From: Scytonema sp. UIC 10036
GTDB taxonomy: Bacteria > Cyanobacteriota > Cyanobacteriia > Cyanobacteriales > Nostocaceae
Assembly (NCBI RefSeq): GCF_009725235.1
Contig: NZ_WJFC01000088.1
Span: 1-48,452 of the forward strand
Length of the DNA stretch: 48,452 nt
Reading direction: 5' to 3'
The notes beneath the pieces are model-generated. The model had not been told where the DNA came from, did not search any database, and was given only the letters and a program-made list of their open reading frames with translations. Made by a program: the position numbers and the translations under genes. Shown piece by piece: positions 7,775 through 18,008 of the stretch. Positions within the stretch are counted from its first letter, which is position 1. The number at the start of each line of letters is the position of its first letter.

Positions 7775-9037
7775 TCACCTGCGCCCAAAGACATAATTTG
7801 TAACCCATAATGTGAATAGAGGAAGAAAAACCATATGCACAAGCAGAACTGCTATTGCGACTCCAATGGTTTTCCATTGAATTCCCAGCATGAGTGCAGC
7901 CGCGAATAGGAATGTAAATAAGACATTCCAACGGAAGTTAAGGTGTGGTTTGCCAATCGCCACTAGAAGTTGAGAGGCGACATCAGCAAATGGTCTGGGA
8001 ATGGCTGATAGACAAATGAGGACAACAATGGGAATTGCCGATATCCATTTCTTGCCAAAAATAACTGGTACGTATATAGATGCTAAACTCGATTGGAGTA
8101 ACACAAAGGGAATAATAATAAATGCAACCACTTGTAAACTTTTGAAATAACTTTTTCTCAATTCACTTGCTTCTTCCCGATATGTGCATAAATGTGGTAG
8201 AATTGTAGATTCTACTGAGCTAATCAAACTGAGACTAATTCCTAACCCGGCGTTAAAACCAAAGAAATAAGTGCCTAATTCTTCAACACCTAGAAATGTC
8301 AAAATGAGCCAATAATCTAAGTTATTTCTTAAAGTTTTCAGTAAACCTACTGCCAAAATATTCTTACCAAAACTCCATATTTCTTTCCAATACTTAGTTG
8401 TAAAATTCGTACTGGGACGCCATAGATTTTGTTGGCGATATATGATAATTTCCAAAGGAGATACCAGAACATTGGGTAGGGCAAATGCCCAGACTCCCAT
8501 ACCCATAATTGCAAATAAAGCTGAGAGTATAGTGGAAAGTGAAAATTGAAGACTATCAACAATAGCTATGACATTAAAACGGTTTTCTCTTTGAATCAAA
8601 GTTCTTTGAATATTGGATATAGGCCAAATTAAATAAGAAATTCCCGCTACGCAAATAGGTAAAATAACTTCATGAGTATTTTGAACCCATGAAATAGGAA
8701 AAGCCGCAATACACTGCAAAACAAATAAACTTGCAAAGATTACCCAATTTAACCAATAGGCAGAGTTAGATAAATCCTCAAGCTCGCTTTCGTCTGACTG
8801 GATAAGCTTAGCGCCAATGCCAATATCAGAAAAGGTGATAGCAAACTCACGAACTGTCAAAACAATCGCACCTAAACCATAGTCGTATGGTTTTAAAAAA
8901 CGCGCTATGATAGCCACAAGCCCTAAGCGTAAGACTCTGTAAGCCATTTGGCTCATTCCCAACCAGCTAAGATTGCGAACGAAACGGTTTGACAGTTGTG
9001 TCTTAATATTCTCGATCAACTGGTTAATAAAATGCAC
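7775..9037 (-). CDS. Polysaccharide flippase (Wzx-like, MATE/MOP superfamily)
   Basis: A 420-aa integral membrane protein with about a dozen hydrophobic segments, beginning with a short cytoplasmic N-terminus (FVRNLSWLGMSQMAYRVLRL) typical of PST-family exporters, followed by GLGAIVLTVREFAITFSDIG. It would flip lipid-linked repeat units across the inner membrane for polymerisation. It lies 47 bases downstream of the Wzc-type kinase gene on the same strand, so the two probably share a transcript. Length is normal. Substrate specificity cannot be read. Confidence 0.87.
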   Translation of the reverse strand: MHFINQLIENIKTQLSNRFVRNLSWLGMSQMAYRVLRLGLVAIIARFLKPYDYGLGAIVLTVREFAITFSDIGIGAKLIQSDESELEDLSNSAYWLNWVIFASLFVLQCIAAFPISWVQNTHEVILPICVAGISYLIWPISNIQRTLIQRENRFNVIAIVDSLQFSLSTILSALFAIMGMGVWAFALPNVLVSPLEIIIYRQQNLWRPSTNFTTKYWKEIWSFGKNILAVGLLKTLRNNLDYWLILTFLGVEELGTYFFGFNAGLGISLSLISSVESTILPHLCTYREEASELRKSYFKSLQVVAFIIIPFVLLQSSLASIYVPVIFGKKWISAIPIVVLICLSAIPRPFADVASQLLVAIGKPHLNFRWNVLFTFLFAAALMLGIQWKTIGVAIAVLLVHMVFLPLFTLWVTNYVFGRR

Positions 9038-9084
9038 TTTACTTCCAAGAGAATAACAAAACTTGCCAGATAGTCCTGCGGCTG

Positions 9085-11409
9085 CTAATTGTTCGCCGTG
9101 TTGGCGATCGCCCCTAACACTGGAACGTGTGCTACTTTTAATTCATCCAATGCTTGCTGTACACAACTCTGGGTTGTTTTGCCAAGCCCGACAACAAACA
9201 AAACTCCATGGGTGCGGCGAGCCAGTAGATTTGTATCCAACACTCCTATAACAGGTGGTGCATCGTAAATGACTAAATCGAATTTTGTTTGCGATCGCTC
9301 CATAAAAAGCTCAAACTTTTTAGAAGAGAATAGTTTTGCTGTATTGTGCGTTTTTTCTCCAGCCACTACGATAAAAAGGTTGTCTTCTCGCGGGGCTTGT
9401 CCGAGCACATCATCTAATTCTAAACCTTGAGTGATAACTTCACTGAGCCCTTTGCTATTAACTAAACCCAACATAGTATGTATTGTGGGATGACCCAAAT
9501 TTGCATCGACGAGTAGTACTCGCAAACCCGATTGAGCAGCTGTTCTGGCCACATTAATTGCTATAGTGGATTTGCCCTCGCCAGACATAGCCGATGTCAC
9601 AACCAGAGAACGTACAGGAGTGTCAGCCCTGAGAGAAGACAAATGATTGTATATGGAGTAAAAAACTTGAATAAAGGGAGAAGCGCTACTGTTCTCATTT
9701 GCGATGACTTTAGGTAAGAATTGAGAGTTTTGCTGTTGTCGATGAACTCGTTGTGCATCTGTCTTTGTCGAGAGCTTGCATCTTTTATCAAAAGGAACAA
9801 CTCCTAGTAAAGAGAGTTTAGTTGTACGTTTGATTTCCTTGGGATCGTAGAAGACATTTTGTATATTTTCACGAACAAACGCAGCAAATACACCCAGCAA
9901 TACACCGACAAATCCTCCCAAACCTATATTAAGAATGGGTTTAGGAGAGACTGGTATCAATTTTCCATTTTTGTTGCGTGGCAGGGTGGGAGGCAAAATC
10001 GTCTCCCAAGGAATTTCCTGTTGTGCTGCATCAACTCGTAGTGCTTCTTGCTTGGCTAAAAGCTGGTTGAGGGTGTCTGTTGCTGCTTGGAGTTCTCTTT
10101 GTAAATTGTTATGCTGACGTGCAATGGCTGGATACTGTTTAATTCTTCTCTCCAATTCCAGTGTTGCTTGGTTGTTTGCTGTCAAGCTAGCTTCAAAATA
10201 TTGGATTTGATTGGTAACATCCGCTAGTTGTTTGGTGAGATCTCGCCGAACAGTATTTTGATAAGTTCTAACTTCAGAAGTAAACTTTGTGCTAGATGAG
10301 TTATGTCCTAGAGCGATTTCCGCTTCTTGCTCTAATAAAGGTAAAAGTTTTTGCCTTTGTTCCTGCAAACTCAACATCACGGGATTGGAACCCGTGAAGC
10401 GAGTTGACTCTGCGGCAATTCTTGCTTCAATCTCTCTGACGCGAGTCAGTATTTGTTGATACTGAGGTGACTCACTTAAAGCTGAGGCAGCGATTGCCTC
10501 ATTTGCTAACAGCCCTAATTGCTTTTGTAAGGATGTTAACAAGGACCTCGCCGTAGCTAATTTTTCCGCAGTATCTATCCGCAGCGCTCGTAGTTCATCA
10601 ACTTGTTTCAACAGCTGTTCGCCCTGCAGTTGGGGCTCAAAAACACCATATTGCTGTTGAAAAGTTTGCAACTGTTCTTGCAGGAAATTGACTCGCTGCC
10701 GTAGTATGGGAATTTGCCTTTCAACAAACCTAATGCCTTGGCGTAGATTGGTTTGCTGTTGCTCTCGGCTATAGTTTTGATAAGCTTTTGAGACCTTATT
10801 TAAGACTGCCTGAATTTTTTCCGGATCTGTTTCTCGGTAACGAACCTCTATAACTCTCGACCGATCTTCTTTTTCTTTACCTATAACAATACGTTCAATA
10901 TAAAGAGTACCTTTTTTTGCTTTTGGTAATTTACCAACGACATCATTACCAACAAGCTTGTCATAACTTATATCTGGATATCGGCTTTTGAGCTCGTTGA
11001 CAACTGGATTGAGAAGTTTCGGGCTCTTCAATACCTCCATCAAAGCTCGATAATCTAAGGAGGTATTGTTTTGTCTGGTAATTTCGTTGATATTTTGTTT
11101 TAAAGTTTCAGATAGTAATACCAGTAGCTGGCTATCAGAAGTTTGTAAAGGCTCAACCAGGAGTTGAATTTTCCCTTCATACTTTGGAGTGCGAGTGACT
11201 GTCCATAGAATAGATACAGCGATTGTGATGGCACTTATACTGGCAATCAACGCCCATTGACGACGCAAAACTGCCAAGATTGGACCTAAACCCGCATTGT
11301 CTTCATCACTTTCTGACCTTTTCCAAAACCCATACAATTCTCTAGATAATACATTGGGCTGAGTCAATTCCTGCAGCCTGTGTTTTTTGGTAGGCATTTG
11401 TGGTTCCAT
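9085..11409 (-). CDS. Exopolysaccharide copolymerase / BY-type tyrosine kinase (Wzc-like, GumC family)
   Basis: A 774-aa inner-membrane protein. The N-terminal Wzz domain has a first membrane segment at about residues 50-70 (ALIASISAITIAVSILW), a long periplasmic coiled coil, and a second membrane segment near IGLGGFVGVLLGVFAAF. The cytoplasmic BY-kinase domain has Walker A SAMSGEGKST (K613), Walker A' LLVDANLGHP (D635) and Walker B FDLVIYDAPP. The family controls chain length and export by cycles of autophosphorylation. The usual C-terminal tyrosine cluster is missing: the protein ends VLGAIANTANN, so autophosphorylation may differ. It shares a 307-base divergent intergenic region with the polymerase gene. 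Confidence 0.9.
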   Translation of the reverse strand: MEPQMPTKKHRLQELTQPNVLSRELYGFWKRSESDEDNAGLGPILAVLRRQWALIASISAITIAVSILWTVTRTPKYEGKIQLLVEPLQTSDSQLLVLLSETLKQNINEITRQNNTSLDYRALMEVLKSPKLLNPVVNELKSRYPDISYDKLVGNDVVGKLPKAKKGTLYIERIVIGKEKEDRSRVIEVRYRETDPEKIQAVLNKVSKAYQNYSREQQQTNLRQGIRFVERQIPILRQRVNFLQEQLQTFQQQYGVFEPQLQGEQLLKQVDELRALRIDTAEKLATARSLLTSLQKQLGLLANEAIAASALSESPQYQQILTRVREIEARIAAESTRFTGSNPVMLSLQEQRQKLLPLLEQEAEIALGHNSSSTKFTSEVRTYQNTVRRDLTKQLADVTNQIQYFEASLTANNQATLELERRIKQYPAIARQHNNLQRELQAATDTLNQLLAKQEALRVDAAQQEIPWETILPPTLPRNKNGKLIPVSPKPILNIGLGGFVGVLLGVFAAFVRENIQNVFYDPKEIKRTTKLSLLGVVPFDKRCKLSTKTDAQRVHRQQQNSQFLPKVIANENSSASPFIQVFYSIYNHLSSLRADTPVRSLVVTSAMSGEGKSTIAINVARTAAQSGLRVLLVDANLGHPTIHTMLGLVNSKGLSEVITQGLELDDVLGQAPREDNLFIVVAGEKTHNTAKLFSSKKFELFMERSQTKFDLVIYDAPPVIGVLDTNLLARRTHGVLFVVGLGKTTQSCVQQALDELKVAHVPVLGAIANTANN

Positions 11410-11716
11410 TTAGAGAATCTGCAATAAAGTTTCTTAATCTTTTAAGAAAGATCTATTCAGAAACATTAAGTAATGACAGTTAAATTGAGCACCCAGTATT
11501 TGATGATATTTTTACTTAAGCTCAAGATATCAAGATACTACAGAAGCCGTTTGATAAGCAAGTCTTTATTTGGGTTTTTAAGTACACAAAATCAGTATAA
11601 ACTTGTAATTATCCACCACAAATGAGGTATTATGGCATAACATAGAGTACAAAAATATACTTTTATTACATTTACCACTTATCTCCACACTTTATAGCCT
11701 TAAATAGTAGGTTGCT
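11410..11716. promoter_or_regulatory. Divergent promoter region of the polysaccharide locus
   Basis: An AT-rich gap of 307 bases between the divergently transcribed wzc-like and wzy-like genes. It should hold both promoters. I see no clear -35/-10 pair or operator beyond a short inverted repeat, CTTAATCTTTTAAGAAAG, near 11430. Confidence 0.4.
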
Positions 11717-13033
11717 ATGCGAGGACTGTCACGGCTAGCTGAAATTGTATTTGTTATCTTGACTCTTTTTCTTTCTACGAGTGCGTTGATTCCTCTTTTA
11801 TTGGAAGACAGAACAACTGGAGCTATAGAAGATACATATACTCCCCTCTTGTTTGCAGGTGTGTATCTAGTAACCCTACTCTTAATTCTTGCTCAACGCA
11901 GGGGTTTTATGTATGTGATGAAAAAGGATATTTGGATTTGGTTGACGATCGCCATTGCAACAGCCTCAGTGTTGTGGACGATTGCACCAGAGATTACAAT
12001 CCGTAGAGCCATACTTCTCATTGGTACAACTCTATTTGGTGTTTACTTGTCCTTACGTTACACCCTCAGAGAACAGTTAGAGTTACTATCCTGGGCACTG
12101 GGTATTGTCGTTCTCTCAAGCATCGTATTCGCTATCGCTTTACCTACATATGGTCTAATGACCTTTCAAGACTTTGGCTCCCATGAAGGATCTTGGCGAG
12201 GCGTTTTGACCCATAAAAATCTCTTAGGTCGGATCGCAGTTCTCAGTAGTATAGTATTTCTGTGTGTTGCACTAGCTCAACCTATACTGAGTCGTGGATA
12301 CAAATGGTTTCCTTGGATTGGTTATGTTTTGTCAATTGCTTTGATTATTCTTTCCACATCAAAAACAGCCGCTATTGTTTTTGTCGTTATGACTGCTGTT
12401 ATGCCCCTCTATAGAACGTGGCGGAATCACTATACTCAACTCGTACCCGTGTCAATCTTTGCACTACTTGTTGTTGGCAGCGCCGCCATATTGCTGTTCG
12501 ACAATTTGGACTTTGTTGCAAGTCTTGTGGGAAGAGAATTGACGCTTACAGGTCGCACGGACATATGGAATGCAATGCTAGATCTCATTTGGGAGCGTCC
12601 TTGGTTTGGTTATGGTCTGAATGCTGTTTGGAGAGATTGGGATAATGAAGCCACTGCATATCTTTGGCGAACTTTAGGTTGGGAATGTACTTACGGTCAT
12701 AATGGTTTTATGGATTTATGGATAGAATTAGGTCTATTTGGAGTATTCTGTTTTTTAGTCAGTTACATCACAATTTACTTAAGGGCTGTCAAATGGTTAC
12801 AGATAACGAAAACTATTGAAGGTCTTTGGCCTTTGATGTATCTAACTTTTCTCTTGATATACAATATCAGTGAGAGTACTCTTTTAGCGACTAATAGCAT
12901 TTTTTGGATATTGTACGTTTCTACAACCTTTTCAGTAGTTGTAGAATACCAAGAAACATTGCTCTATCGTTCTCTAAGCCCCTTGACTTTAAATGAGTTT
13001 AGGCAAGTAGAAACATTGGATGACATAGAATAA
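11717..13033 (+). CDS. O-antigen polymerase/ligase family membrane protein (Wzy-like)
   Basis: A 438-aa protein with about ten membrane segments. The conserved Wzy_C-type region reads LTGRTDIWNAMLDLIWERPW, followed by FGYGLNAVW, then YGHNGFMDLWIELGLFG, the classic large periplasmic loop and following helix of O-antigen polymerases and ExoQ-like proteins. It would link flipped repeat units in the periplasm. It is the first gene of a plus-strand run with two or three glycosyltransferases, 16 bases before the next gene. Start: the ATG at 11717, just before a hydrophobic segment. Confidence 0.87.
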   Translation: MRGLSRLAEIVFVILTLFLSTSALIPLLLEDRTTGAIEDTYTPLLFAGVYLVTLLLILAQRRGFMYVMKKDIWIWLTIAIATASVLWTIAPEITIRRAILLIGTTLFGVYLSLRYTLREQLELLSWALGIVVLSSIVFAIALPTYGLMTFQDFGSHEGSWRGVLTHKNLLGRIAVLSSIVFLCVALAQPILSRGYKWFPWIGYVLSIALIILSTSKTAAIVFVVMTAVMPLYRTWRNHYTQLVPVSIFALLVVGSAAILLFDNLDFVASLVGRELTLTGRTDIWNAMLDLIWERPWFGYGLNAVWRDWDNEATAYLWRTLGWECTYGHNGFMDLWIELGLFGVFCFLVSYITIYLRAVKWLQITKTIEGLWPLMYLTFLLIYNISESTLLATNSIFWILYVSTTFSVVVEYQETLLYRSLSPLTLNEFRQVETLDDIE

Positions 13034-13049
13034 AAGTTGAGGTGAGAGG

Positions 13050-13979
13050 ATGTTAGTCTCAGTGTGTGTCGCAACGTGTCAGCGCCCGGAAGGGCTCAGA
13101 CGCTTGCTCAATGGTCTCAATTTATTAAGTTTTCGTAAAATCGTAGCTCCAAATCTAGAGGTAGTTGTTGTTGATAATGATGCCACTGGTTCAGCAAAAG
13201 CTGTTTGCACAAGTCAAGCAGAACATTTTCAGTGGTCGTTGAAATACTGTATTGAAGAAACTCGCGGTATTTCCTATGCTCGCAATAAAGCGATCGCATC
13301 TGTCAACCCGAAGACAGACTTTGTGGTCACCATCGATGATGACGAAGTGTCCACCGAATTTTGGTTAGACGAACTTCTTTTTCTACAGCAAATGCATAAT
13401 GCAGATATTGTCACGGGACCAGTTTTACCCCATTTTGTGATGCCAAATGTTCCTCAATGGGTTGTGAAAGGGAAATTTTTTGAGCCTCAACGTTACCCGA
13501 CAGGTCATACCATACACATGGCATCTACTAACAATGTGTTAATCCGGTTTGAAATTTTGCAAAAACTAGACCCAATTTTTGATGAGCGCTTTGCTTTTAG
13601 TGGTGGAGAAGATGTATACCTTTTTATGCGTCTCCATCGTGAAGGATACAAACTCATCTGGGCAGATGAGGCTTTGGTGTACGAATGGATACCAGAAAGC
13701 CGTACTCGTATGGGGTGGGTGCTCGAACGAGGTTTTCTCGGTTGGGGCAGACATAGTTTTTGTGAAAAGGAACTTTATCCCTCGCTCGTCTTACAAACTA
13801 TACGCATACTTAAAGGACTTGGGCTGATTGTTCGGGGACTTTGTTTTATGCTGCCATCTCTATTCCTTGGAAAACATACATTTATTAGAGCTTTGTTAAA
13901 TATTTATCAGGGTTTAGGAACGCTGGCGGGTCTCCTTGGAATTCGTTACGAAGTCTATAGAGCCATACAGAGTATATAG
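13050..13979 (+). CDS. Glycosyltransferase family 2
   Basis: A 309-aa GT-A fold enzyme. The N-terminus is VSVCVATCQRPEGLRRLL, the standard GT2 opening; the nucleotide-sugar/metal site appears as VTIDDDEV, and the acceptor-side region holds GGEDVYLFMRLHREG (an ED motif). The C-terminal 80 residues are hydrophobic and probably membrane-associated. It adds one sugar to the lipid-linked repeat unit on the cytoplasmic side; donor and linkage are unknown. The ATG at 13050 follows GTGAGAGG and lies 16 bases after the polymerase stop, so the two are co-transcribed. Confidence 0.88.
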   Translation: MLVSVCVATCQRPEGLRRLLNGLNLLSFRKIVAPNLEVVVVDNDATGSAKAVCTSQAEHFQWSLKYCIEETRGISYARNKAIASVNPKTDFVVTIDDDEVSTEFWLDELLFLQQMHNADIVTGPVLPHFVMPNVPQWVVKGKFFEPQRYPTGHTIHMASTNNVLIRFEILQKLDPIFDERFAFSGGEDVYLFMRLHREGYKLIWADEALVYEWIPESRTRMGWVLERGFLGWGRHSFCEKELYPSLVLQTIRILKGLGLIVRGLCFMLPSLFLGKHTFIRALLNIYQGLGTLAGLLGIRYEVYRAIQSI

Positions 13980-14020
13980 TCCCATGAAGGAATTTGGGTT
14001 ATTAAGCTTTTACACTTACC

Positions 14021-15169
14021 ATGAGAATTTTATACTTAACAACAGTTCTTCCTAGCGAACGAAAAACTGGCGGGGAAATAGCTTCTGAGTCTTTTATTGA
14101 TGCGCTCAAACAGTGCGGATATCAAGTCTTAGTAGTTGGATACCAACGACAAGATAGTGCTTCATTTCATCCCAAGGAAAATGAGATAGTCGTTGGGCAA
14201 CGATATATAGAAACAGGTCATTCTAAATTCTACCCCCTTTTGTGGATGGGGTTAGCTTTCCTCAAACGTCTACCTTATTCGTCAGCTAAATATTATTCTT
14301 CTAGCTACATCAAAAAAGCGATCGCACTATTAAACAAACATCAATATGACATTGCGATCGTAGACCACGCACAGCTTGGTTGGTTGTTGCCCTTTATCAA
14401 CACTCAATTGCCATTAATTTTTATTGCTCACAATATCGAACGTGAGGTCTATCACGAACAATTCACTAAGACAACAAAAAAATTTTGGAAAAATATATAT
14501 AAGCGAGAGACTTACCTGATTGAAAAAATGGAAGAAAATTTGGCTAGAACAGCACGAGAAGTTTGGACTTTTACTTCCCACGATGCAGAATATTTTAGCA
14601 CTCTTAATGCAGCAACTCGCGTTTTTTGCCTTCCTGCTAGCTTTCATAAATTCCAGACTTCTACTGTTGTTAAAAAATGCGATATTGGGATTATAGGTAG
14701 CTGGACGTGGAAAGCTAATTTACTAGGCTTAAAGTGGTTTTTAGAATCTGTCTACCCCCTTTTACCTGGTGAATTATCTATTGAAATTGCTGGTAAAGGT
14801 GCTGAATGGGTAGAAGAACAATACCCTAATGTTAAATATCGTGGTTTTGTATCTGATGCACAAAAATTTATGGAGCAAGCGAGAGTGATTGCTATCCCTT
14901 CTATTAGTGGTGGAGGTGTACAAATTAAAACTTTAGATGCAATTGCTTCTGGGACTCCTATTGTAGCTACTCCTAAGGCTATGCGAGGAATATCAAATTA
15001 TCCATCCTCTACTAGAGTTGCTGAAAAACCCGAGAATTTTGCCAATCATTTAATGCAAATACTAACATTTAAAGAAATAGAAAAAAATCAGGGATCGAGT
15101 ATAGTTTGGTCGCAACAGCGACAGCAAAAGTTTTTAGCAGAAATTGCTGATTGCATTGGTAATCTCTAA
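14021..15169 (+). CDS. Glycosyltransferase family 4 (GT-B fold)
   Basis: A 382-aa enzyme. The N-terminal domain starts MRILYLTTVLPSERKTGGEI, and the acceptor side includes IAHNIEREVYHEQF. The C-terminal Rossmann domain has IGIIGSWTWKANLLGLKWFL, IEIAGKG and the donor-binding GGGVQIKTLDAIASGTPIVA, the form of the GT4 E-x7-E region in which the first acidic residue is replaced. A soluble or peripheral enzyme of the polysaccharide pathway, 41 bases downstream of the GT2 gene. Substrate not readable. Confidence 0.87.
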   Translation: MRILYLTTVLPSERKTGGEIASESFIDALKQCGYQVLVVGYQRQDSASFHPKENEIVVGQRYIETGHSKFYPLLWMGLAFLKRLPYSSAKYYSSSYIKKAIALLNKHQYDIAIVDHAQLGWLLPFINTQLPLIFIAHNIEREVYHEQFTKTTKKFWKNIYKRETYLIEKMEENLARTAREVWTFTSHDAEYFSTLNAATRVFCLPASFHKFQTSTVVKKCDIGIIGSWTWKANLLGLKWFLESVYPLLPGELSIEIAGKGAEWVEEQYPNVKYRGFVSDAQKFMEQARVIAIPSISGGGVQIKTLDAIASGTPIVATPKAMRGISNYPSSTRVAEKPENFANHLMQILTFKEIEKNQGSSIVWSQQRQQKFLAEIADCIGNL

Positions 15170-15358
15170 ACTCTCAAGAAACACAAGGCAGATGGCAGAG
15201 GGCAGCAAATGTGAGTTCATCAAGTTTCGTGGAAATAAAATTTTATTGATTCCCGAAATAACATTACCATAAAAAATAGGAAATGCTCCCCAAATTAAGA
15301 AAGCTTGCTCAGAAAAGTTCCCAGAAATCCAATATTTAGTTATTACACTATTGCGTCT

Positions 15359-16510
15359 ATGTCAAAACTGTCTTCAAAAAGCTTGTATTTTTGCTCGCCT
15401 CAACAACCGCGTATTTTAGTTATATCTATGCGGGGTTATCATGCTGAGGCTTTTCGGTCTGCCAATTATGAATTTGAAGATAACATTTGTGCTTTTGATA
15501 ATGCTGATTTGCTAGCTCCCACACCCGCTTCTAATTTATTCCCTGAAGTCAATAAAAAGGTTGCAAACTTCGTAGGCAGAACTATAGGTATGGGTAAGCT
15601 GTTTCAATCTGGCTCTAGACCTATAATTCTCGACAGAGAATATGATTTATTATTTTTTATTTGCCAGCACTTTTGGGACATCACTCTTATCAATTCCATT
15701 AAAGGGTGGCGAGAAAAGTGTCGTAAAGCTGTCTTATGGATAGATGAAATTTGGGTAAAAGAACTTAGAGAATCGAAAACTAGGCTTTGCTTTGAACTTA
15801 CTCAGGAGTTTGATTGTATTTTTACAACTCACAGTGCTAGTGTTGATGCCCTTGCTTGCTTGACTCGGCGTCCTTGTTACTTCTTATCGTTTGCAGTCGA
15901 TACCATCAAATTCTGCCCCTACCCATATCTCCCTCAACGCTTCATCAATGTTTACTCTATCGGTCGCTGTTCGGCAGTAGTACACAAAGCTCTGCTAGAA
16001 AAAGCCGAAAGAGAAAATTTTTTATATTTATATGACTCCTTAAAAGGTCTTGAAATGAAGGAATATCAGGAACATCGCACTCTCTACAGTAACTTGATCA
16101 AAAGGAGCCGCTACTTTATTGCTAACAAAGCTAAATTTGATGCCATTCATCAAACAGGTGGTCAACAAGAATTGGGAGCTCGTTTTTTTGAGGGAGTCGC
16201 AGGGGGAGCAGTCATAATTGGAAGCGTTCCAGCTTGTGATGCTTATAAAAGCTATTTTGACTGGTCTGACGCCGTGCTAGAAATTCCTGAAGATACTGCT
16301 CGTATCACTGAAATTATAACTGAGCTTGATGCTCAACCCGCTCGCCTACAGGCAATACACAGAAATAATGTTGTTCATTCACTCCTACGTCATGACTGGG
16401 TATATCGTTGGGAAAAAATTTTAGAAAAAGTCGAACTTGATAGTACTTCAGAAATGTTATTGCGAAAAGAACGTTTGAGAAGCTTAGCAGAAAGAGTGAA
16501 TGCTTCTTGA
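15359..16510 (+). CDS. Glycosyltransferase, GT1-like C-terminal domain
   Basis: A protein of about 383 aa. The C-terminal part, GARFFEGVAGGAVIIGSVP and WSDAVLEIPED, matches the Glyco_trans_1_2-type domain of glycosyltransferases that act on surface polysaccharides; the N-terminal half begins PRILVISMRGYHAEAF. I chose the ATG at 15359 (MSKLSSKSLYF). The frame is open further upstream to a TTG at 15305, but that adds a poor N-terminus. It lies 189 bases after the GT4 gene, a gap with no other feature, and may have its own promoter. Confidence 0.72.
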   Translation: MSKLSSKSLYFCSPQQPRILVISMRGYHAEAFRSANYEFEDNICAFDNADLLAPTPASNLFPEVNKKVANFVGRTIGMGKLFQSGSRPIILDREYDLLFFICQHFWDITLINSIKGWREKCRKAVLWIDEIWVKELRESKTRLCFELTQEFDCIFTTHSASVDALACLTRRPCYFLSFAVDTIKFCPYPYLPQRFINVYSIGRCSAVVHKALLEKAERENFLYLYDSLKGLEMKEYQEHRTLYSNLIKRSRYFIANKAKFDAIHQTGGQQELGARFFEGVAGGAVIIGSVPACDAYKSYFDWSDAVLEIPEDTARITEIITELDAQPARLQAIHRNNVVHSLLRHDWVYRWEKILEKVELDSTSEMLLRKERLRSLAERVNAS

Positions 16511-16543
16511 ACAGATGAGAGATGATTGACTTCCGTTTCTTGT

Positions 16544-17284
16544 TTATGATTTATACAAGTTCAACTTTTGTTTGAGGATTAAAAACAAGAAAGGCAGATC
16601 GTCTATTAAGTATCTTTTCCACAGTCTTTTAGGTTCGCAAATCATTCTATATAACCATTCCAAGCACAGTTTCCTCATCCATTTTGGAGATCTATTGAGA
16701 TGACCTGCTTCAAAATCAATGGTTGCACCCAATGCCATAAATATTTTGATACGATGCAGTTGTTCTTTATACTTATAAATCCACTTTTCTTGCTTTGGAG
16801 CCCCGACTCCTACTATCAAAACAGTAGCACCCGAGTAGTTGATTTTATCAACGATCGCATGGCATTCTTCTTCATTTTTTTCAAAACCAAATGATGGAGA
16901 ATAGGAAGCAACCACAATATTTCTTTGTAGTTTTTCATTTATCTTTTGTTGAGCCCGCTTAGCTACCCCTTTGGCAGCACCTAAGAGGAAAATTTTGATG
17001 TTTTCATTATATTTATGATAATTGTAAAAAGATGGCAGAAGATCGGCACCAGAGATTTTTTCTTTGATGGGAGTTCCTAAAAAATAGGAGGCAACCATAA
17101 GTATTTGACTATCACAGACTTTATAGTCACACATATTATATGCTTGCCAAAATTCTGGATCTTTTTGAAGATGGATCAGATGATCGACATTTGGTGTAAA
17201 TACTACACCCGATTGTAAATTATCTAAAAATTCTGCCTTTGATACATTGTCAATTTCTAAATTCAAAATTTTAACTTTCTTCAT
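16544..17284 (-). CDS. WecG/TagA/CpsF family glycosyltransferase
   Basis: A 246-aa membrane-associated GT26 enzyme that transfers an N-acetylhexosamine-type sugar to a lipid-linked acceptor. Family motifs in order: FTPNVDHLIHL, KEKISGADLLP, FLLGAAKGVAKRAQ, VGVGAPKQEKWIYKY, ALGATIDFEAGHLNRSPKWM, and the C-terminal EWLYRMICEPKRLWKRYLID with its hydrophobic tail. Convergent with the plus-strand glycosyltransferases (34 bases between stops), it closes the polysaccharide locus. Upstream lies about 1 kb of decayed DNA. Confidence 0.9.
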   Translation of the reverse strand: MKKVKILNLEIDNVSKAEFLDNLQSGVVFTPNVDHLIHLQKDPEFWQAYNMCDYKVCDSQILMVASYFLGTPIKEKISGADLLPSFYNYHKYNENIKIFLLGAAKGVAKRAQQKINEKLQRNIVVASYSPSFGFEKNEEECHAIVDKINYSGATVLIVGVGAPKQEKWIYKYKEQLHRIKIFMALGATIDFEAGHLNRSPKWMRKLCLEWLYRMICEPKRLWKRYLIDDLPFLFLILKQKLNLYKS

Positions 17285-17870
17285 AGCATCTTGGTTTCGC
17301 TGATAACTGACTGTTGTAGTAATTGATGGAAGTCAAGAAGAAGAACTATCCTAGTATGAGGATAAACAGACATTGACATCCCAATGAATGCAAAAGATTG
17401 TATTCAAGGCTGAACCTTCAACAGTATTCTCATGAACTGCTGATACGCCACCTCGAAGAATTGGGAAGACTAAATTTTTCTAAGACTAATAGACCTCTGA
17501 TTCTAGGACGAGGAGCAATTTACTCTTACTCTCGCTGTTGAAGCCGACATTGACCCCAAGGCTAAGTCTAGCCTCCATAATATTCATAAATTTAGAACTT
17601 GAGAAGGAATCATCAGTCCAAAAGATATCACGAACTCACGTAGACTTAATAGAAGCTTCACAGACTTTTAATAAGAATATGTGTATTTTTGGCGGAAAAA
17701 GATTTTTTTTGCTTTAAAACGCTGCTTTTATAGCTTTTTAAAAAAATGTATTCATAGAATCAATGTAAAAATACTGTGAATAAAATTTAAAAAAAGAAAA
17801 ATTAAGCACTATGATATAACGATTTTTACATACTATAAATCATCCCGCAATGATGCAACACCCCCTTTAG
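17285..17870. other. Noncoding stretch between the polysaccharide locus and the defence island
   Basis: No frame with a recognisable product on either strand. The DNA becomes very AT-rich around 17680-17860 (long A and T runs), then reaches an IS end and the scar region. It may contain unrecognised gene scraps near 17400-17600. Confidence 0.5.
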
Positions 17871-18008
17871 AGGATGTTTGAAAAGTTGTGAAGAAGTAAT
17901 TTAAATCACGCAAGTTGCTTGAGCATTAAACGAATCATGGCAACATCAATAAACACTTCGGTAGTTTCAGGCAGTACCTCATAATCTTTGCTTAGTCGCC
18001 GACACCAA
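17871..18008 (-). mobile_element. Insertion-sequence end with 3' fragment of an IS5-type transposase
   Basis: On the minus strand 18008-17906 encodes RRLSKDYEVLPETTEVFIDV and then AMIRLMLKQLA before TGA, the familiar C-terminus of IS5-superfamily DDE transposases. Beyond the stop, GAGGATGTTTGAAAAGT (from 17871) is probably the IS terminal repeat. Only about 34 codons remain, and the break at ~18008 joins directly to the brxC scar, so the rest was lost in the same rearrangement. Confidence 0.65.
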
